A stretch of 64,000 nucleotides of DNA, from contig CP087563.1 of the NCBI GenBank assembly GCA_020974905.1, positions 6,882,001-6,946,000 of the forward strand. The letters are read 5' to 3'. How positions within the stretch are numbered: the first letter of the stretch is position 1; the number at the start of each line of letters is the position of its first letter. The notes beneath the pieces were generated by a model that was not told where the DNA came from, did not search any database, and saw only the letters and a program-made list of their open reading frames with translations. The stretch comes from Planctomycetes bacterium syqfu (lineage in GTDB: Bacteria; Planctomycetota; Phycisphaerae; Phycisphaerales; Phycisphaeraceae). Positions 43,107-53,200 of the stretch are shown here, piece after piece. A program made the translations under genes and the position numbers.

Positions 43107-44558
43107 ATGAATAGATTTTTTTTAAATTCCTACCTGCTGTGGCTGGTGTGCTGTGCAGGTTTGCTCGTTGCGATGATCAAACCTGCGCACGCGCAGCCGA
43201 CAGCAGACGAAAAACCGCTACGTGTCGCATTGACTGGCAAGTTTCCCCCGTTTAACTATTACAACGAGCAAGGGGAGTTGGCCGGCTTTGATGTCGATGT
43301 CGCCAATGCGATCGGAAAACGCATCGGCAGGGATATCGAATTTGTTGCTACCGAATGGGACGGCATTCTCGCTGGCCTGCTCGGTGGGAAGTTCGACACC
43401 ATCATCGGCTCAATGGCAATCACGCCCGTGCGTGCCAGGCAGGTCAATTTCTCCAAGCCGTATTATCACTCCGGTGCACAGCTATTTGTGCATCGTGATA
43501 ATCCTGCCCAGGTCTACAGCATCAATGAATGTGATGGCCTGAAAGTCGCAGCGGTGCTGGGTGAAACGTACCAGCAATATCTCGATCAAAATTATCCGAG
43601 TATCGAGGTGGTCACGCTCAAGAGTTCAGTGGAAATTTTCGAACTCCTCCAGCAACAACGTGTCACCGGTTTCGTCACCGATAAACTCGTCGGATCATGG
43701 CAGATCAAACAGGCGGATCGACCCTTCGTCCCTGTCGGTGGCATGCTCTACTCCGAAGACATCGGCATACCCGTCCGCAAGGATGACACCAAACTGCTCG
43801 AGCAGATCAATACCGCCCTGGATCAGATCAAGTCCGATGGCACGATGAAGAAAATTCATCAGAAGTACTTCGGCTTATCCGCGACGGTCAGCGGCTCAGG
43901 CAAGTCAACCATGTCCGACGCGGTGATCGCAAAGAAACTCATCAAGGGTTTTGCAGTCACCATTGCCATCGCGGTCGCGTCACTTGCCATCGGCTTTGTG
44001 CTGGCGATTCCTTGTGGTGTGATTCTCAATAAACCCAAAGGCAGCATGGTCATTCTCTATTGGCCGGTGCGAACCATCGTGGACTTTTTGCGTGGCACGC
44101 CGGTCCTCATCCAACTGCTTTTTGCATGGATGGGTTTGGGGCTCTCGCCTTTCACCGCTGCCATCGGCACACTGGGGATCAATGCCATGGCCTACATGGC
44201 TGAAGTCATCCGCAGTGGTCTGATGAGTGTGGATCAGGGGCAGGTCCTGGCTGCCAAAGCACTAGCCATGAATCGCATGCAGACCTTCCGACACGTGGTC
44301 TGGCCTCAGGCGTTTCGGGTTGCAATACCGCCATTGATGAACTGTGTCGTTGCATTGACCAAGGACACCGCATTGGTTGCGGTCATCAGTGTTTCAGAAG
44401 TCATTCGCGAAGCCCAGGCGATTATCAGCGTGACTTTTGAACCGACCAAGTATTACTTCATCGTGGCAGTGATGTTTTTTATCGTGACTTTCCCGCTGAT
44501 GAAATTTGCAAGCATGCTCGAACGTCGCATCGCGCAGAGGGGGTTTAGCCGTGATTGA
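43107..44558 (+). CDS. Amino-acid ABC transporter, fused binding protein and permease
   Basis: 483 residues. Signal/anchor SYLLWLVCCAGLLVAMIKPAHAQ, then an SBP_bac_3 domain (about 35-265: LRVALTGKFPPFNYYNEQGELAGFDVDVANAIGKRI, IIGSMAITPVRARQVNFSKPYYHSGAQLFV, GTMKKIHQKYFG). A HisM/GlnP-type permease follows (about 280-480: IVDFLRGTPVLIQLLFAWMGLGL, GINAMAYMAEVIRSGLMSVDQGQVLAAKALAMNRMQTFRHVVWPQAFR). Such fusions import polar amino acids. Lying between ablA and ablB, the expected cargo is lysine (or a betaine-like/beta-amino acid); this is inferred. The stop overlaps the ATPase start by 8 nt. Confidence 0.92.
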   Translation: MNRFFLNSYLLWLVCCAGLLVAMIKPAHAQPTADEKPLRVALTGKFPPFNYYNEQGELAGFDVDVANAIGKRIGRDIEFVATEWDGILAGLLGGKFDTIIGSMAITPVRARQVNFSKPYYHSGAQLFVHRDNPAQVYSINECDGLKVAAVLGETYQQYLDQNYPSIEVVTLKSSVEIFELLQQQRVTGFVTDKLVGSWQIKQADRPFVPVGGMLYSEDIGIPVRKDDTKLLEQINTALDQIKSDGTMKKIHQKYFGLSATVSGSGKSTMSDAVIAKKLIKGFAVTIAIAVASLAIGFVLAIPCGVILNKPKGSMVILYWPVRTIVDFLRGTPVLIQLLFAWMGLGLSPFTAAIGTLGINAMAYMAEVIRSGLMSVDQGQVLAAKALAMNRMQTFRHVVWPQAFRVAIPPLMNCVVALTKDTALVAVISVSEVIREAQAIISVTFEPTKYYFIVAVMFFIVTFPLMKFASMLERRIAQRGFSRD

Positions 44559-45246
44559 AATTCGTGATCTCATTTACACGTATCCCAATGCCGATGAGCC
44601 GGCACTCAAGCAGTTGTCCGTACAGTTCCCGCGGGAAAATGTCTTTGCAGTCCTTGGGCAAAGTGGCTCGGGTAAGACGACGTTGCTTAACTGCATCGCA
44701 CGTTTTCTCACGCCCACGTCCGGCTCGATTCACATTGATGACAGGAACATCGCGGACATGACCGAGTTGGAATTTCGCCACACCCTTGGCGTGGTCTTCC
44801 AGCGTCTGAATCTTTTCCCGCATCTCTCGGTGTTGCGCAATCTGACTTTGGCGCCGGAGAAAGTGTTTGGCACAACGCTCTCCGATGCACGCAAGCAAGC
44901 TAGAGAAATGCTCGATCGACTGGGGATCGGTGACCTGGCGGATCGTTACCCCGCGCAAATCTCCGGTGGGCAGGCGCAGCGTGTTGCCATCGCCCGCGGG
45001 TTGATGCTTCAACCCAGTTACATGTTGCTGGACGAGCCGACGTCGGCACTTGATGCCCAGACCACGCAGGACTTTGCTGCCTGGTTGACCGAGCTTTCCA
45101 GTGAAACCAGTTTTATCATTGTGACCCATGACTTGCCGTTTGCCGAGATGGTCGCCTCGCATGGCGTATACCTTTCCCAAGGCGAAATTCAAGCGACCGG
45201 CAATGTCGCAGACATACTCCAACAGGTTCAACAACCCACATCATGA
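44551..45246 (+). CDS. Amino-acid ABC transporter ATP-binding protein
   Basis: 231 residues from a GTG at 44551, decided by AGAGGGGG upstream and by 8-nt overlap with the permease. Walker A GQSGSGKT (about 36-43), Q-loop VVFQRLNLFPHLSVLRNLTLAP, signature ISGGQAQRVAIARGL, Walker B YMLLDEPTSALD, H-loop IIVTHD. GlnQ/HisP type, energising the fused permease. Its stop overlaps the ablB start (ATGA). Confidence 0.95.
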   Translation: MIEIRDLIYTYPNADEPALKQLSVQFPRENVFAVLGQSGSGKTTLLNCIARFLTPTSGSIHIDDRNIADMTELEFRHTLGVVFQRLNLFPHLSVLRNLTLAPEKVFGTTLSDARKQAREMLDRLGIGDLADRYPAQISGGQAQRVAIARGLMLQPSYMLLDEPTSALDAQTTQDFAAWLTELSSETSFIIVTHDLPFAEMVASHGVYLSQGEIQATGNVADILQQVQQPTS

Positions 45247-46109
45247 CTGATACCACAACAATCGATATGCAGACTGACACCATTGAAAATATTGGACATT
45301 CCACCATTCAACATGGCAAAATGAATGACCGGGTTTACCTCATGAAACTCGATCCGACTGATCGACATGCATTGCCCGAGCAATTGATCGGACTGGCCAA
45401 AGAGCAAGGCTACTCAAAGATCTTCACCAAGATTCCCGGCATTGCGCGACAGGATTTTGCCAAAGCCGGTTTCGCGCTCGAAGCCTCCATCCCCGGTTTC
45501 TATCAGGACAAGGGCGATGCGCTTTTCATGAGCCGCTTCCTGGCAGACAAACGACGTAAGTCATCATACCTGTCACGCAACTGCGAAGTTCTCGAAGCCT
45601 GTCGCAGTCGTCGGCAGGGGGGCGACAAACGCACCTTACCCGACGGCTATACCTTGCGACTGTGTACCGAAGCGGATGTGAATGTCATGGCTGAAGTTTA
45701 TGCTGAGGTCTTCCCGACCTATCCCTTCCCCATTGATGATCCGGCATATCTGCTCCAAACCATGAAGTCGCATGTGGCTTACTTTGGCGTCTGGAATCAG
45801 GATGGCAAACTCGTGGCGCTTGCTTCATCAGAAATGGATCGCAGCAGCGCCAGTGCCGAGATGACCGACTTTGCGACACTCCCCGAAGAACGTGGTAAAG
45901 CCCTGGCGACCGTCCTGCTTCACGAGATGGAAGATGCCATGCCCGGTTACGGCATCAAGACCGCCTACACCATCGCCCGCGCACCGAGCTTTGGTATGAA
46001 TATCACCTTCGCCCGCATGGGCTATGTCTTCGGTGGTCAACTCATCAACAACACCAATATCGCAGGTGGCTTTGAAGACATGAACGTCTGGTACAAGTCG
46101 CTGTCTTGA
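45243..46109 (+). CDS. ablB: Beta-lysine N-acetyltransferase
   Basis: 288 residues, start in the ATGA overlap with the ATPase gene (translational coupling). The whole sequence fits AblB: KIFTKIPGIARQDFAKAGFALEASIPGFYQDKGDALFMSRFL in the first half, then the GNAT part with VMAEVYAEVFPTYPFPIDDPAYL, AEMTDFATLPEERGKALATVLLHEME, and the typical end LINNTNIAGGFEDMNVWYKSL. With AblA it makes Nε-acetyl-beta-lysine, a compatible solute known from methanogens and some bacteria. The acetyl-CoA loop reads PEERGKALA. Confidence 0.93.
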   Translation: MTDTTTIDMQTDTIENIGHSTIQHGKMNDRVYLMKLDPTDRHALPEQLIGLAKEQGYSKIFTKIPGIARQDFAKAGFALEASIPGFYQDKGDALFMSRFLADKRRKSSYLSRNCEVLEACRSRRQGGDKRTLPDGYTLRLCTEADVNVMAEVYAEVFPTYPFPIDDPAYLLQTMKSHVAYFGVWNQDGKLVALASSEMDRSSASAEMTDFATLPEERGKALATVLLHEMEDAMPGYGIKTAYTIARAPSFGMNITFARMGYVFGGQLINNTNIAGGFEDMNVWYKSLS

Positions 46110-46215
46110 TGCCTGTTGATACAAATGACTCAAAAATCAGAATATCCACGGATTTCGCATTGACATTTGCGTCTCAGATGTTGGAATAGACCCCCAATTC
46201 TGGAGACCCTTTGTC

Positions 46216-48180
46216 ATGTCATCACATCCCAAACGCCTTAAGCGTTCCGAAAGTTTTGTCGGACTTCATTTTGACTTTCATGCCCGTACGGATTGCACGC
46301 AGGTTGGCAAGACGGTCACCTTGGACATGCTCCAACGCATGCTCGCGTTGACCAAGCCCGACTACGTGCAATGTGATTGCAAAGGGCATCCGGGCTATGC
46401 CTCTTATCCCACCCAAGTTGGCACACCTTCACCGGGATTCACACAGGACCCGCTCAAACTCTGGCGTCAGGCAACCGCTGAAGCAGGCGTGAGTCTGTAC
46501 ATGCATTATTCAGGCGTCATCGACGAGAAAGTAGCCAGCGATCACCCGGAATGGGCATCGCTCGATTCGGAGGGTAAACCACATAAAAATGGTTCGACGT
46601 CGGTCTTTGGTCCCTATGTCGACCAGGTCCTCATCCCCATGTTCCGCGAGTTGGCTGATGATTATCAAGTCGATGGCGTGTGGATTGATGGCGAGTGTTG
46701 GGGCCTGACGATGGATTACTCGGAGCATGCGCTTAAGGCCTGGCAAAAAGCGACCGGCAAAAAAACATTCCCTGTTGACAAGGACGACCCGGATTGGTTC
46801 GCCTGTCAGCAATTTCATCGCCAGGGTTTTCGCGATTACGTTTCGCATTACATCTCCGAAATGCGCAAGACCCATCCGGACTTTGAAATTGCAAGCAACT
46901 GGGCGTTCTCCGGACACATGCCTGAAAAGGCGACGTTGGATGTCGATTTTATTTCCGGCGATGTCACACCCACCAACGGCTTTAACCGCGCGTGTCTTGA
47001 AGCACGCATCATGGAAGGCCAACCCCGCCCGTGGGACCTGATGGCATGGGCTTTTAACGGACGCTGGGCCAAAGGCGATTCAAGTACCAAATCGGTGATC
47101 CAGCTTTGTCAGGAAGCCGCTGCCGTGTTAGCGATGGGGGGCGGATTTCAGGCTTATTTCACGCAGAAACGTGACGGATCGATCTACGAATGGCAGATGC
47201 AGGTATCCAAGGGGATGATCGACTTCTGTCGTCAACGTCAGGCGAGTTGTCATCGCGCAACACCCATCCCGCAAGTCGGTTTGATTCTCAGCAGTGAAAC
47301 CTATTACCGCCAACCCGATGCCTTGTTCTGCCCATGGGGGGGATTCTATGAACCGATGGAAGGACATCTTCGCAATATTCTGGATAACCAATACGCAGTG
47401 CAAATTCCCTTGCCCTGGCAGTTGGAAGAGGACATCGAGCGCTTCCCCTTGCTGGTGTATGGCGAGTGGAAACAAATCAGCCCGGAGATGAAAACGCGCT
47501 TGGTTGAGTATGTCCACAACGGCGGTAAGTTACTCCTCATCGGTCCCGACAGTGTTGTACATTTTGCAGAGGAACTTGGCGTCGCCGTTAACCGGGTTGA
47601 TGATCAGACGCGCTACGTCCAAACGCAGGCTGGCATCATGGGTAACTTCCAGACACCGATGATGGATGTCACAGTGGTTGAAGATGACGTTGAGGTGACG
47701 CATTGGTTTTACCCACGTAATGAACCGTTGGAGGCCCAAACACCAGCCTGCACCATCCGGCCGATGGGTAAGGGACTGATCGCTGCGATCCACATGGACC
47801 TTGGCAAACGTTATGCGACAGCCCGGACCACCGCCGCCCGTGATGTGATGGGAGACATGCTCAAGCGACTGTTCCCCGATCCGATGGTGAAGGTACAGGG
47901 GGCACACCATGTCGATGTGGCTGTGAATCAGCAGGGCGGTGATCTGATGATCAACCTGATCAATTCTGCTGGCAATCATGCGGATCAAAACTGCTACACA
48001 TTCGACGAACTACCACCACTGGGTCCGCTGGTCATGGATGTCACGCTAGAAAATCCACCCCAGCAAGTGCGTCTGCAGCCCGGTGATCGTGCGTTTGACG
48101 AGGTGTCATTTGAAGATGGCACTCTGCGTGTCCTCATCCCGCGTTTGGAACTCCATGAGATCATCCAGATCACGCCATGA
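46216..48180 (+). CDS. GHL6-type putative glycoside hydrolase
   Basis: 654 residues, no signal peptide; SD GGAGA. TIM-barrel part (about 15-350): FVGLHFDFHARTDCTQVG, MLALTKPDYVQCDCKGHPGYASYPTQVG, LYMHYSGVIDEKVASDHPEWA, YQVDGVWIDGECWG, EIASNWAFSGHMPE, AVLAMGGGFQAYFT. These match what I know of hypothetical glycosyl hydrolase 6 (PF14871), related to fucosidase-like barrels. A flavodoxin-like trimerisation domain (LVEYVHNGGKLLLIGP) and a beta domain follow. Likely a cytoplasmic exo-glycosidase; substrate unknown. The next gene is a LacI regulator. Confidence 0.8.
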   Translation: MSSHPKRLKRSESFVGLHFDFHARTDCTQVGKTVTLDMLQRMLALTKPDYVQCDCKGHPGYASYPTQVGTPSPGFTQDPLKLWRQATAEAGVSLYMHYSGVIDEKVASDHPEWASLDSEGKPHKNGSTSVFGPYVDQVLIPMFRELADDYQVDGVWIDGECWGLTMDYSEHALKAWQKATGKKTFPVDKDDPDWFACQQFHRQGFRDYVSHYISEMRKTHPDFEIASNWAFSGHMPEKATLDVDFISGDVTPTNGFNRACLEARIMEGQPRPWDLMAWAFNGRWAKGDSSTKSVIQLCQEAAAVLAMGGGFQAYFTQKRDGSIYEWQMQVSKGMIDFCRQRQASCHRATPIPQVGLILSSETYYRQPDALFCPWGGFYEPMEGHLRNILDNQYAVQIPLPWQLEEDIERFPLLVYGEWKQISPEMKTRLVEYVHNGGKLLLIGPDSVVHFAEELGVAVNRVDDQTRYVQTQAGIMGNFQTPMMDVTVVEDDVEVTHWFYPRNEPLEAQTPACTIRPMGKGLIAAIHMDLGKRYATARTTAARDVMGDMLKRLFPDPMVKVQGAHHVDVAVNQQGGDLMINLINSAGNHADQNCYTFDELPPLGPLVMDVTLENPPQQVRLQPGDRAFDEVSFEDGTLRVLIPRLELHEIIQITP

Positions 48181-48304
48181 TCCGACGGATGATACATCAT
48201 CTGCAATTTGTCAAGATTGGCTTAACACACTGAAACGGTGTTGGTTATCGATGGTGATCATGGCTGTGTTTTAAGCAAATACCAATAACCTGCGATTCAA
48301 ATCC

Positions 48305-48363
48305 TTGACTGGCCAATTTCGCTGCCTATGATTAGCGCAAATACTTGCGCAAGTATTTGCGCT
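48305..48363 (+). promoter_or_regulatory. LacI gene promoter with 30-bp perfect palindrome
   Basis: TTGACT (48305-48310), 16 nt, TATGAT (48327-48332), then a 30-bp palindrome at 48334-48363. Its left half is AGCGCAAATACTTGC and its right half the exact inverse. It contains two overlapping GCGCAA-N4-TTGCGC dyads plus the central TTGCGCAA. The palindrome covers the expected transcription start 15 bp before the ATG: a textbook autorepression site. Confidence 0.78.
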
Positions 48364-48377
48364 TCTTTGGAGACGAT

Positions 48378-49415
48378 ATGGCATCCGGTAACACGATCCA
48401 ACTCAAACGCATTGCCCAGGAAGCATCAGTGTCCATTGGCACGGTTTCCCGCGTGCTCTCAAACAAAGCGCAGGTCTCCGACAAGACGCGTAAGCGTGTG
48501 CTCAAGGTGGCCAAGGATCTGGATTACCGACCCAACCGTCTGGTCCACGCCATCCAGTCCGGCAAGACCCAGACCGTTGGCGTGCTTCTCAAATCATCAC
48601 AGGAAGTTCATTCCAAGATTCTCATGGGCATTCAGGAAGAACTCTTCGATCGCGATCATCTTGCCTTGACGGTTCATGGTCGCAAAATCGACCCCGAGCA
48701 TCCTGAAGTGACCAATGAGTTGCAACTGCTTCAACGCTTTGTCGAACACCGTGTCGATGGCATCATCATTTGCCCGATGGAAGACCGAACGCCTGATGAC
48801 GCGATTCGTGAGCCGTGGATGCCATCGCTGCCGATGGTCAGTGTCGACCGACGCCTGCCGGGGACGAATGTTGATTTCGTTGGCATTGATGACGTGGAAG
48901 GCGCGCGTCAGGTGATGGGCTATCTTTTTGAGTTGGGGCATCGTCGCATTGCCCACATCACCGGCCCGTCGAATTTCAGCACCTGGGCGCTGCGTCGACA
49001 GGGTTATGAACAGGCGATGCAGGAACGCGGTTTAACACCGAGGGTTGAAGTGGACCCGGATCATCTGTGTGGGCTGGATCAGGCCCGCCGTCTGTTGTCT
49101 GGTCATGACCGTCCGACCGCCATTTTTGTGTCGTCGGATCTTTTAGCCATGGCCGTCTATCAGGCTGCTGCGGAGAATGGACTGTCGATCCCCGGTGATC
49201 TGTCGGTGGTCGGATTTGCGGACATGCGTTTTGCTTCGCTGGTCACACCTGCCTTAACCAGTGTCAAGCAGTTTCCCGAAGAGGTTGGCAAACGAGCTGT
49301 CACCATGATGTTTGATCGCATGGAAGGCAAGTTCCCCGATGGCCAACCGCAGAGCATTTGCCTTAAGCCGGAATTGGTCGTGCGACAATCCTGTGCACCT
49401 TTTAAATCAAAATAA
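48378..49415 (+). CDS. LacI-family transcriptional regulator
   Basis: 345 residues from the ATG at 48378 (GGAGA upstream; an earlier in-frame ATG at 48345 lies in the operator). HTH at about 6-50: IQLKRIAQEASVSIGTVSRVLSNKAQVSDKTRKRVLKVAKDLDYRPNRL. Sensor: VDGIIICPMEDRTPDDA, PMVSVDRRLPGTNVDFVGIDDVEGARQVMGYLFELGHRRIAHITGP, PTAIFVSSDLLAMAVYQAA, DLSVVGFADMRFASLVTPALT. It sits between the GHL6-type gene and the pseudopilin cassette 3. Confidence 0.95.
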   Translation: MASGNTIQLKRIAQEASVSIGTVSRVLSNKAQVSDKTRKRVLKVAKDLDYRPNRLVHAIQSGKTQTVGVLLKSSQEVHSKILMGIQEELFDRDHLALTVHGRKIDPEHPEVTNELQLLQRFVEHRVDGIIICPMEDRTPDDAIREPWMPSLPMVSVDRRLPGTNVDFVGIDDVEGARQVMGYLFELGHRRIAHITGPSNFSTWALRRQGYEQAMQERGLTPRVEVDPDHLCGLDQARRLLSGHDRPTAIFVSSDLLAMAVYQAAAENGLSIPGDLSVVGFADMRFASLVTPALTSVKQFPEEVGKRAVTMMFDRMEGKFPDGQPQSICLKPELVVRQSCAPFKSK

Positions 49416-49435
49416 CCCTTAAAACAGGGGTTATT
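49411..49435 (+). terminator. Hairpin overlapping the lacI stop codon
   Basis: AATAACCC (49411-49418) / GGGTTATT (49428-49435) with a 9-nt loop. No T run follows, so it may be a weak terminator or mRNA-end hairpin rather than a full terminator; it precedes the pseudopilin gene by 36 nt. Confidence 0.45.
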
Positions 49436-49471
49436 CGTCATTGGGCTGGTCTTGATTGTTGGAGTTATCTC

Positions 49472-50194
49472 ATGAAGCACGACATGGATTCATCTCGACG
49501 CCGCAAGGGATTTACCTTGATCGAATTGCTGGTGGTCATCTCAATCGTCTCGTTGTTGATTTCGATTTTGTTACCTGCGCTCAAAAAAGCGCGCGATTCG
49601 GCACAGGCGATCAGTTGTCTGAACAATGAAAAACAAGTGTCTCTGTGCATGACGATGTATCTCAACGATCACAAGGGGCATTTCCCGATACATAAGATCA
49701 GTGTCAGCACACCCAGTGGTGGACGCTATTACTGGAACGATTTGCTCAAGCGATACATCAACGAAGAAGTGCCGGTCCCCGGTGTCAGCCCAGATTATTG
49801 GTTTAGTGATGCTTCGCCGTTACCCGAGTCATTCAAGTGCCCAACCCTGATTCCATTGGATGCGCCTTCGACCGCGTACAGTGGCATTGGCTACAACAAC
49901 TACGGACTCGGCCAGGACCTTTGGCCAGGGTGGCGGAAACTGACTGACGTGAAACATCCGAGCCAGATTCTGGTACTCGGTGACGGTCAGGCCAAACGGA
50001 CATGGAGTGATAACCGCATTATTGGTTCGGCCAGACTCACCACCGGCTCAATGGTTTCCTATCGCCATCCGGGGAAAGCTGCCAACATCTTCTTTGTCGA
50101 TGGTCACGGTCGAACGGCGCAGGTTCAAGAGCTGGGGACGACGTGGTCGACGTTTTATCACAAATTTCCTTGGATGGAATCGGATTGGAACTGA
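49472..50194 (+). CDS. Pseudopilin-type protein, cassette 3
   Basis: 240 residues, ATG with GGAG 8 nt upstream. DSSRRRKG precedes [20 protein letters not shown], then KKARDSAQAISCLNNEKQVSL. It ends with NIFFVDGHGRTAQV (D-G-H). The layout is as in the other two cassettes: LacI gene upstream, large secreted hydrolase 32 nt downstream. The soluble domain differs strongly between paralogues, hinting at different partners or ligands. Confidence 0.92.
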   Translation: MKHDMDSSRRRKGFTLIELLVVISIVSLLISILLPALKKARDSAQAISCLNNEKQVSLCMTMYLNDHKGHFPIHKISVSTPSGGRYYWNDLLKRYINEEVPVPGVSPDYWFSDASPLPESFKCPTLIPLDAPSTAYSGIGYNNYGLGQDLWPGWRKLTDVKHPSQILVLGDGQAKRTWSDNRIIGSARLTTGSMVSYRHPGKAANIFFVDGHGRTAQVQELGTTWSTFYHKFPWMESDWN

Positions 50195-50226
50195 TCCATT
50201 CACGCAACTTTCAGGAGCTTTGATCC

Positions 50227-53200
50227 ATGTTTCATTCACTGATACGGCATACGATCTTGCCGTTGCTTATTGTCTGTCTGCTTCATACCGGTGTTCATGC
50301 GCAACAGGCTACGAAGGTGGCAGACCTTCTTACCTTCAACGATTCTGCTCAGAAGTTGGTGACGATCAAGACGGGCAATGTTGTCAAACCCCATGCCGCT
50401 TTTGGTGTATCGCAAGGTGACCACAAAAATCTCTTGCAACTCATCTTTGACATCGCTGATCCGGAATCAAAGAAGGGCAAATGGTTTGGTTTGTATCTCA
50501 AGCAACCTCTCGATCCCAAGCAGTGTGCGCAGGCAGACGGCATTGTCATGGAAGCGATGGCAGACCCTGCAGGCGCTTGGTGGCTTCAGTTGGCGGTCCG
50601 TGGAACGGATGGCAAGTTTTACAAACATGTCCTCGTCCCACAACAACTCGAAGCGACAATGCGCAAACGCATGGTTGGGTTCGATCAGTTCAAGACCAAA
50701 GACGGGGAAGAACTGACGGTCGACAAAGTCGGCGTTCTTGAACTGACCGGTTCGGTTTATGAAAACCGCCAACTGTTGATCAAGTCATTTTATCTCTACT
50801 CAAACGACAAACGCACGGTTGATCACGGTGCTTATTTCCATACCAACAGTCCCATCAACAACATTTTCGAACCGGGCAAAACAGTGTCGTTACAGTTTGA
50901 TTGTCCTGATGGATTGCCTGCTGCAGATAGCGGTTTGCACTGTGAAGTACGGGACTTTTTTGATCAGGTCGTTTTTAAACATACATTCAAATCCGGTGAT
51001 TTGAAGGATAAAACGTTCTCTGTGGATTATGCGCCCCGGGACTCAGGCTACTTTGATATCCAAGTGTGGTGGGTGGATGGACAAGGTAAGAAATTCGAAG
51101 ACCGTTCGTGTTTACGTACCACGGGATCAATGCCTGATGGGCATGGCACCTTTGCCGTGATGCCAAAGACCATCGAGCAAAACAGGCAGCGTATGGCAAG
51201 CGTCGGCGATGATGCATTCCTGGGCCTGCACGGATCGCATGGCAATCTGGATCAACACATCGGTGTGTCATGGAAACTCAAAGCCACACGTCTGAAATGG
51301 GTCGAACCCAACAAACCCGATGATCGTCCTGATGGCTATGCAGCATGGGTCAAACCGATGATCGAAAAGTCCGAGCCGTTTGATCCATGGACGAAAAACT
51401 TTGTCAATCTCGGCATCAATCTCAACCGACCCAAATGGGCGATCTCCGATACGCCGAATGTCGCGCCGGGGATTAAGAGTTGGGATATCTACATGAACTT
51501 TTTCCGCGACTATATCCAGGTCAATAAGCACAACGCTCAACACATGAAGCAACGCATTTATGACCTGGCATGGGAGATTAATCTCAATCAACCCGGATCG
51601 GGCATTCACAAGCCGGTCTATCATGCGGAAGATGTTGTGGAGATTTACCGTCGTGCTCGGCCGATTCTCGAAAAGGAAGATCCGGGGGCGATCCTTGCTG
51701 GGCCATGCTGTTCCTCACCAATCAAGAACTTTGCATGGAACATCCCGCTGTTTGAAAAGGGATTGCTTGAGTTCATCGATGCGTACAACTGTCATGGCTA
51801 TCATGCTCCGCCGCCGGAGGAAGCAAAGATTCCGCAGACGTTTGATAACCTGCGTGCGATGATGAAAAAATACAATGATGGCAAGGTTATGGACATCTAC
51901 ATCACCGAACTGGGCTATCGTTCGATGTATGGTTCGGAAGATCGCCAGTCGGATCACGCACGTTGGCATGCGCGTGTTGCAGGGATGCTCAAGGGCGAAC
52001 GCATCAAGGCTTACTATCCGTTTTACAGCTATGACTACACCAAAGTCGTCGATGGCAGTTGGGGGATATGCTACAACCTCGATCCCAAACTCGAGTTCGG
52101 CCCGGAGAAGGTTTCGCCTAAAGCCGCTGTCCCTGCGTTAGCTGTGTTTGCAGATCAAACCGAAGGCTTCCTGCCGGTCACGCGGTTGGAGCCACTGAGT
52201 GATGATCAGTGGGGTTATGTCTATGCAACACCAGATCACAAGATGGTGATGGCCATGCTCTGGTCGGTGTATCGTGAGCATGCTTTCTTCCTGCCCGTCG
52301 GTGATGTGAAGCAGGTGACGGTGGTGGACATCATGGGACGCAAGAGCACATTGCCTGCCAGGAACGGTCTGGTGAAACTCAAGCTCACACCTTCGCCGGT
52401 GTATGTGCATGGTTTGTCCCCAGCGTTGTATCCGAAGGAGCAAGCGATTTCGCAGAGTCTGCTTGCTGAGGTTTACCCCGGTGATCAAAGCAAGTTGACT
52501 TTGCCAACGGAACTGAAAAACGCTGAGATTCAAGGCATTTTTGGCGATGTTCAAATCCAACGCACTGCGGACCAATTGGCCTTGCAGGTCTCAGGCAACT
52601 GTCCAGCTGGGTTGGTGGGGGTGTTGCTTAAGACCTCAGATCACAAGTCGGTCACGCGCTGGCTGGCCATTCATCAACCGTTGGAACTGATGTCATCCAA
52701 GTTGGTGGTCGAGAACGGCAAACTCACACAACACGTCAAACTCCACAACCATGCTCAGCAGCCGATTGCTGCCAATGTCCGATTGTTGCTTGATCAGAAA
52801 CTTCAAACGCAGCAGCAACTCACGTTGGCTGGTTCCCAGATCAAGCAGCTGACCTTGCCACTTTCGTTGCAGAGTAATGCCTCGCCGACTCGCACCTGGA
52901 ATACCCGGCTTGTCATTGATGGTCCGACCATTGAACCCATCGAACAATCCCAATCGTTTAACCTGCTCGCTGCCCATGAAGTCGGCACGACCACGCAAGG
53001 CAAGTTCAACAACACTGCTGCATGGTCGGGTAAAGGTGCCTCGGGCAAAACCGATAAGGCGACCGCCAGTTTCCAATGGCAGGACCAAGGCTTGCTCGTC
53101 GACATCGCAGTCAAGGATGACGTCTTTGACCAACGCAAAACCGATGGTGTGATCTGGCAGCAGGACAGCATCCAACTGAGTTTTGATACGCATCCTGATC

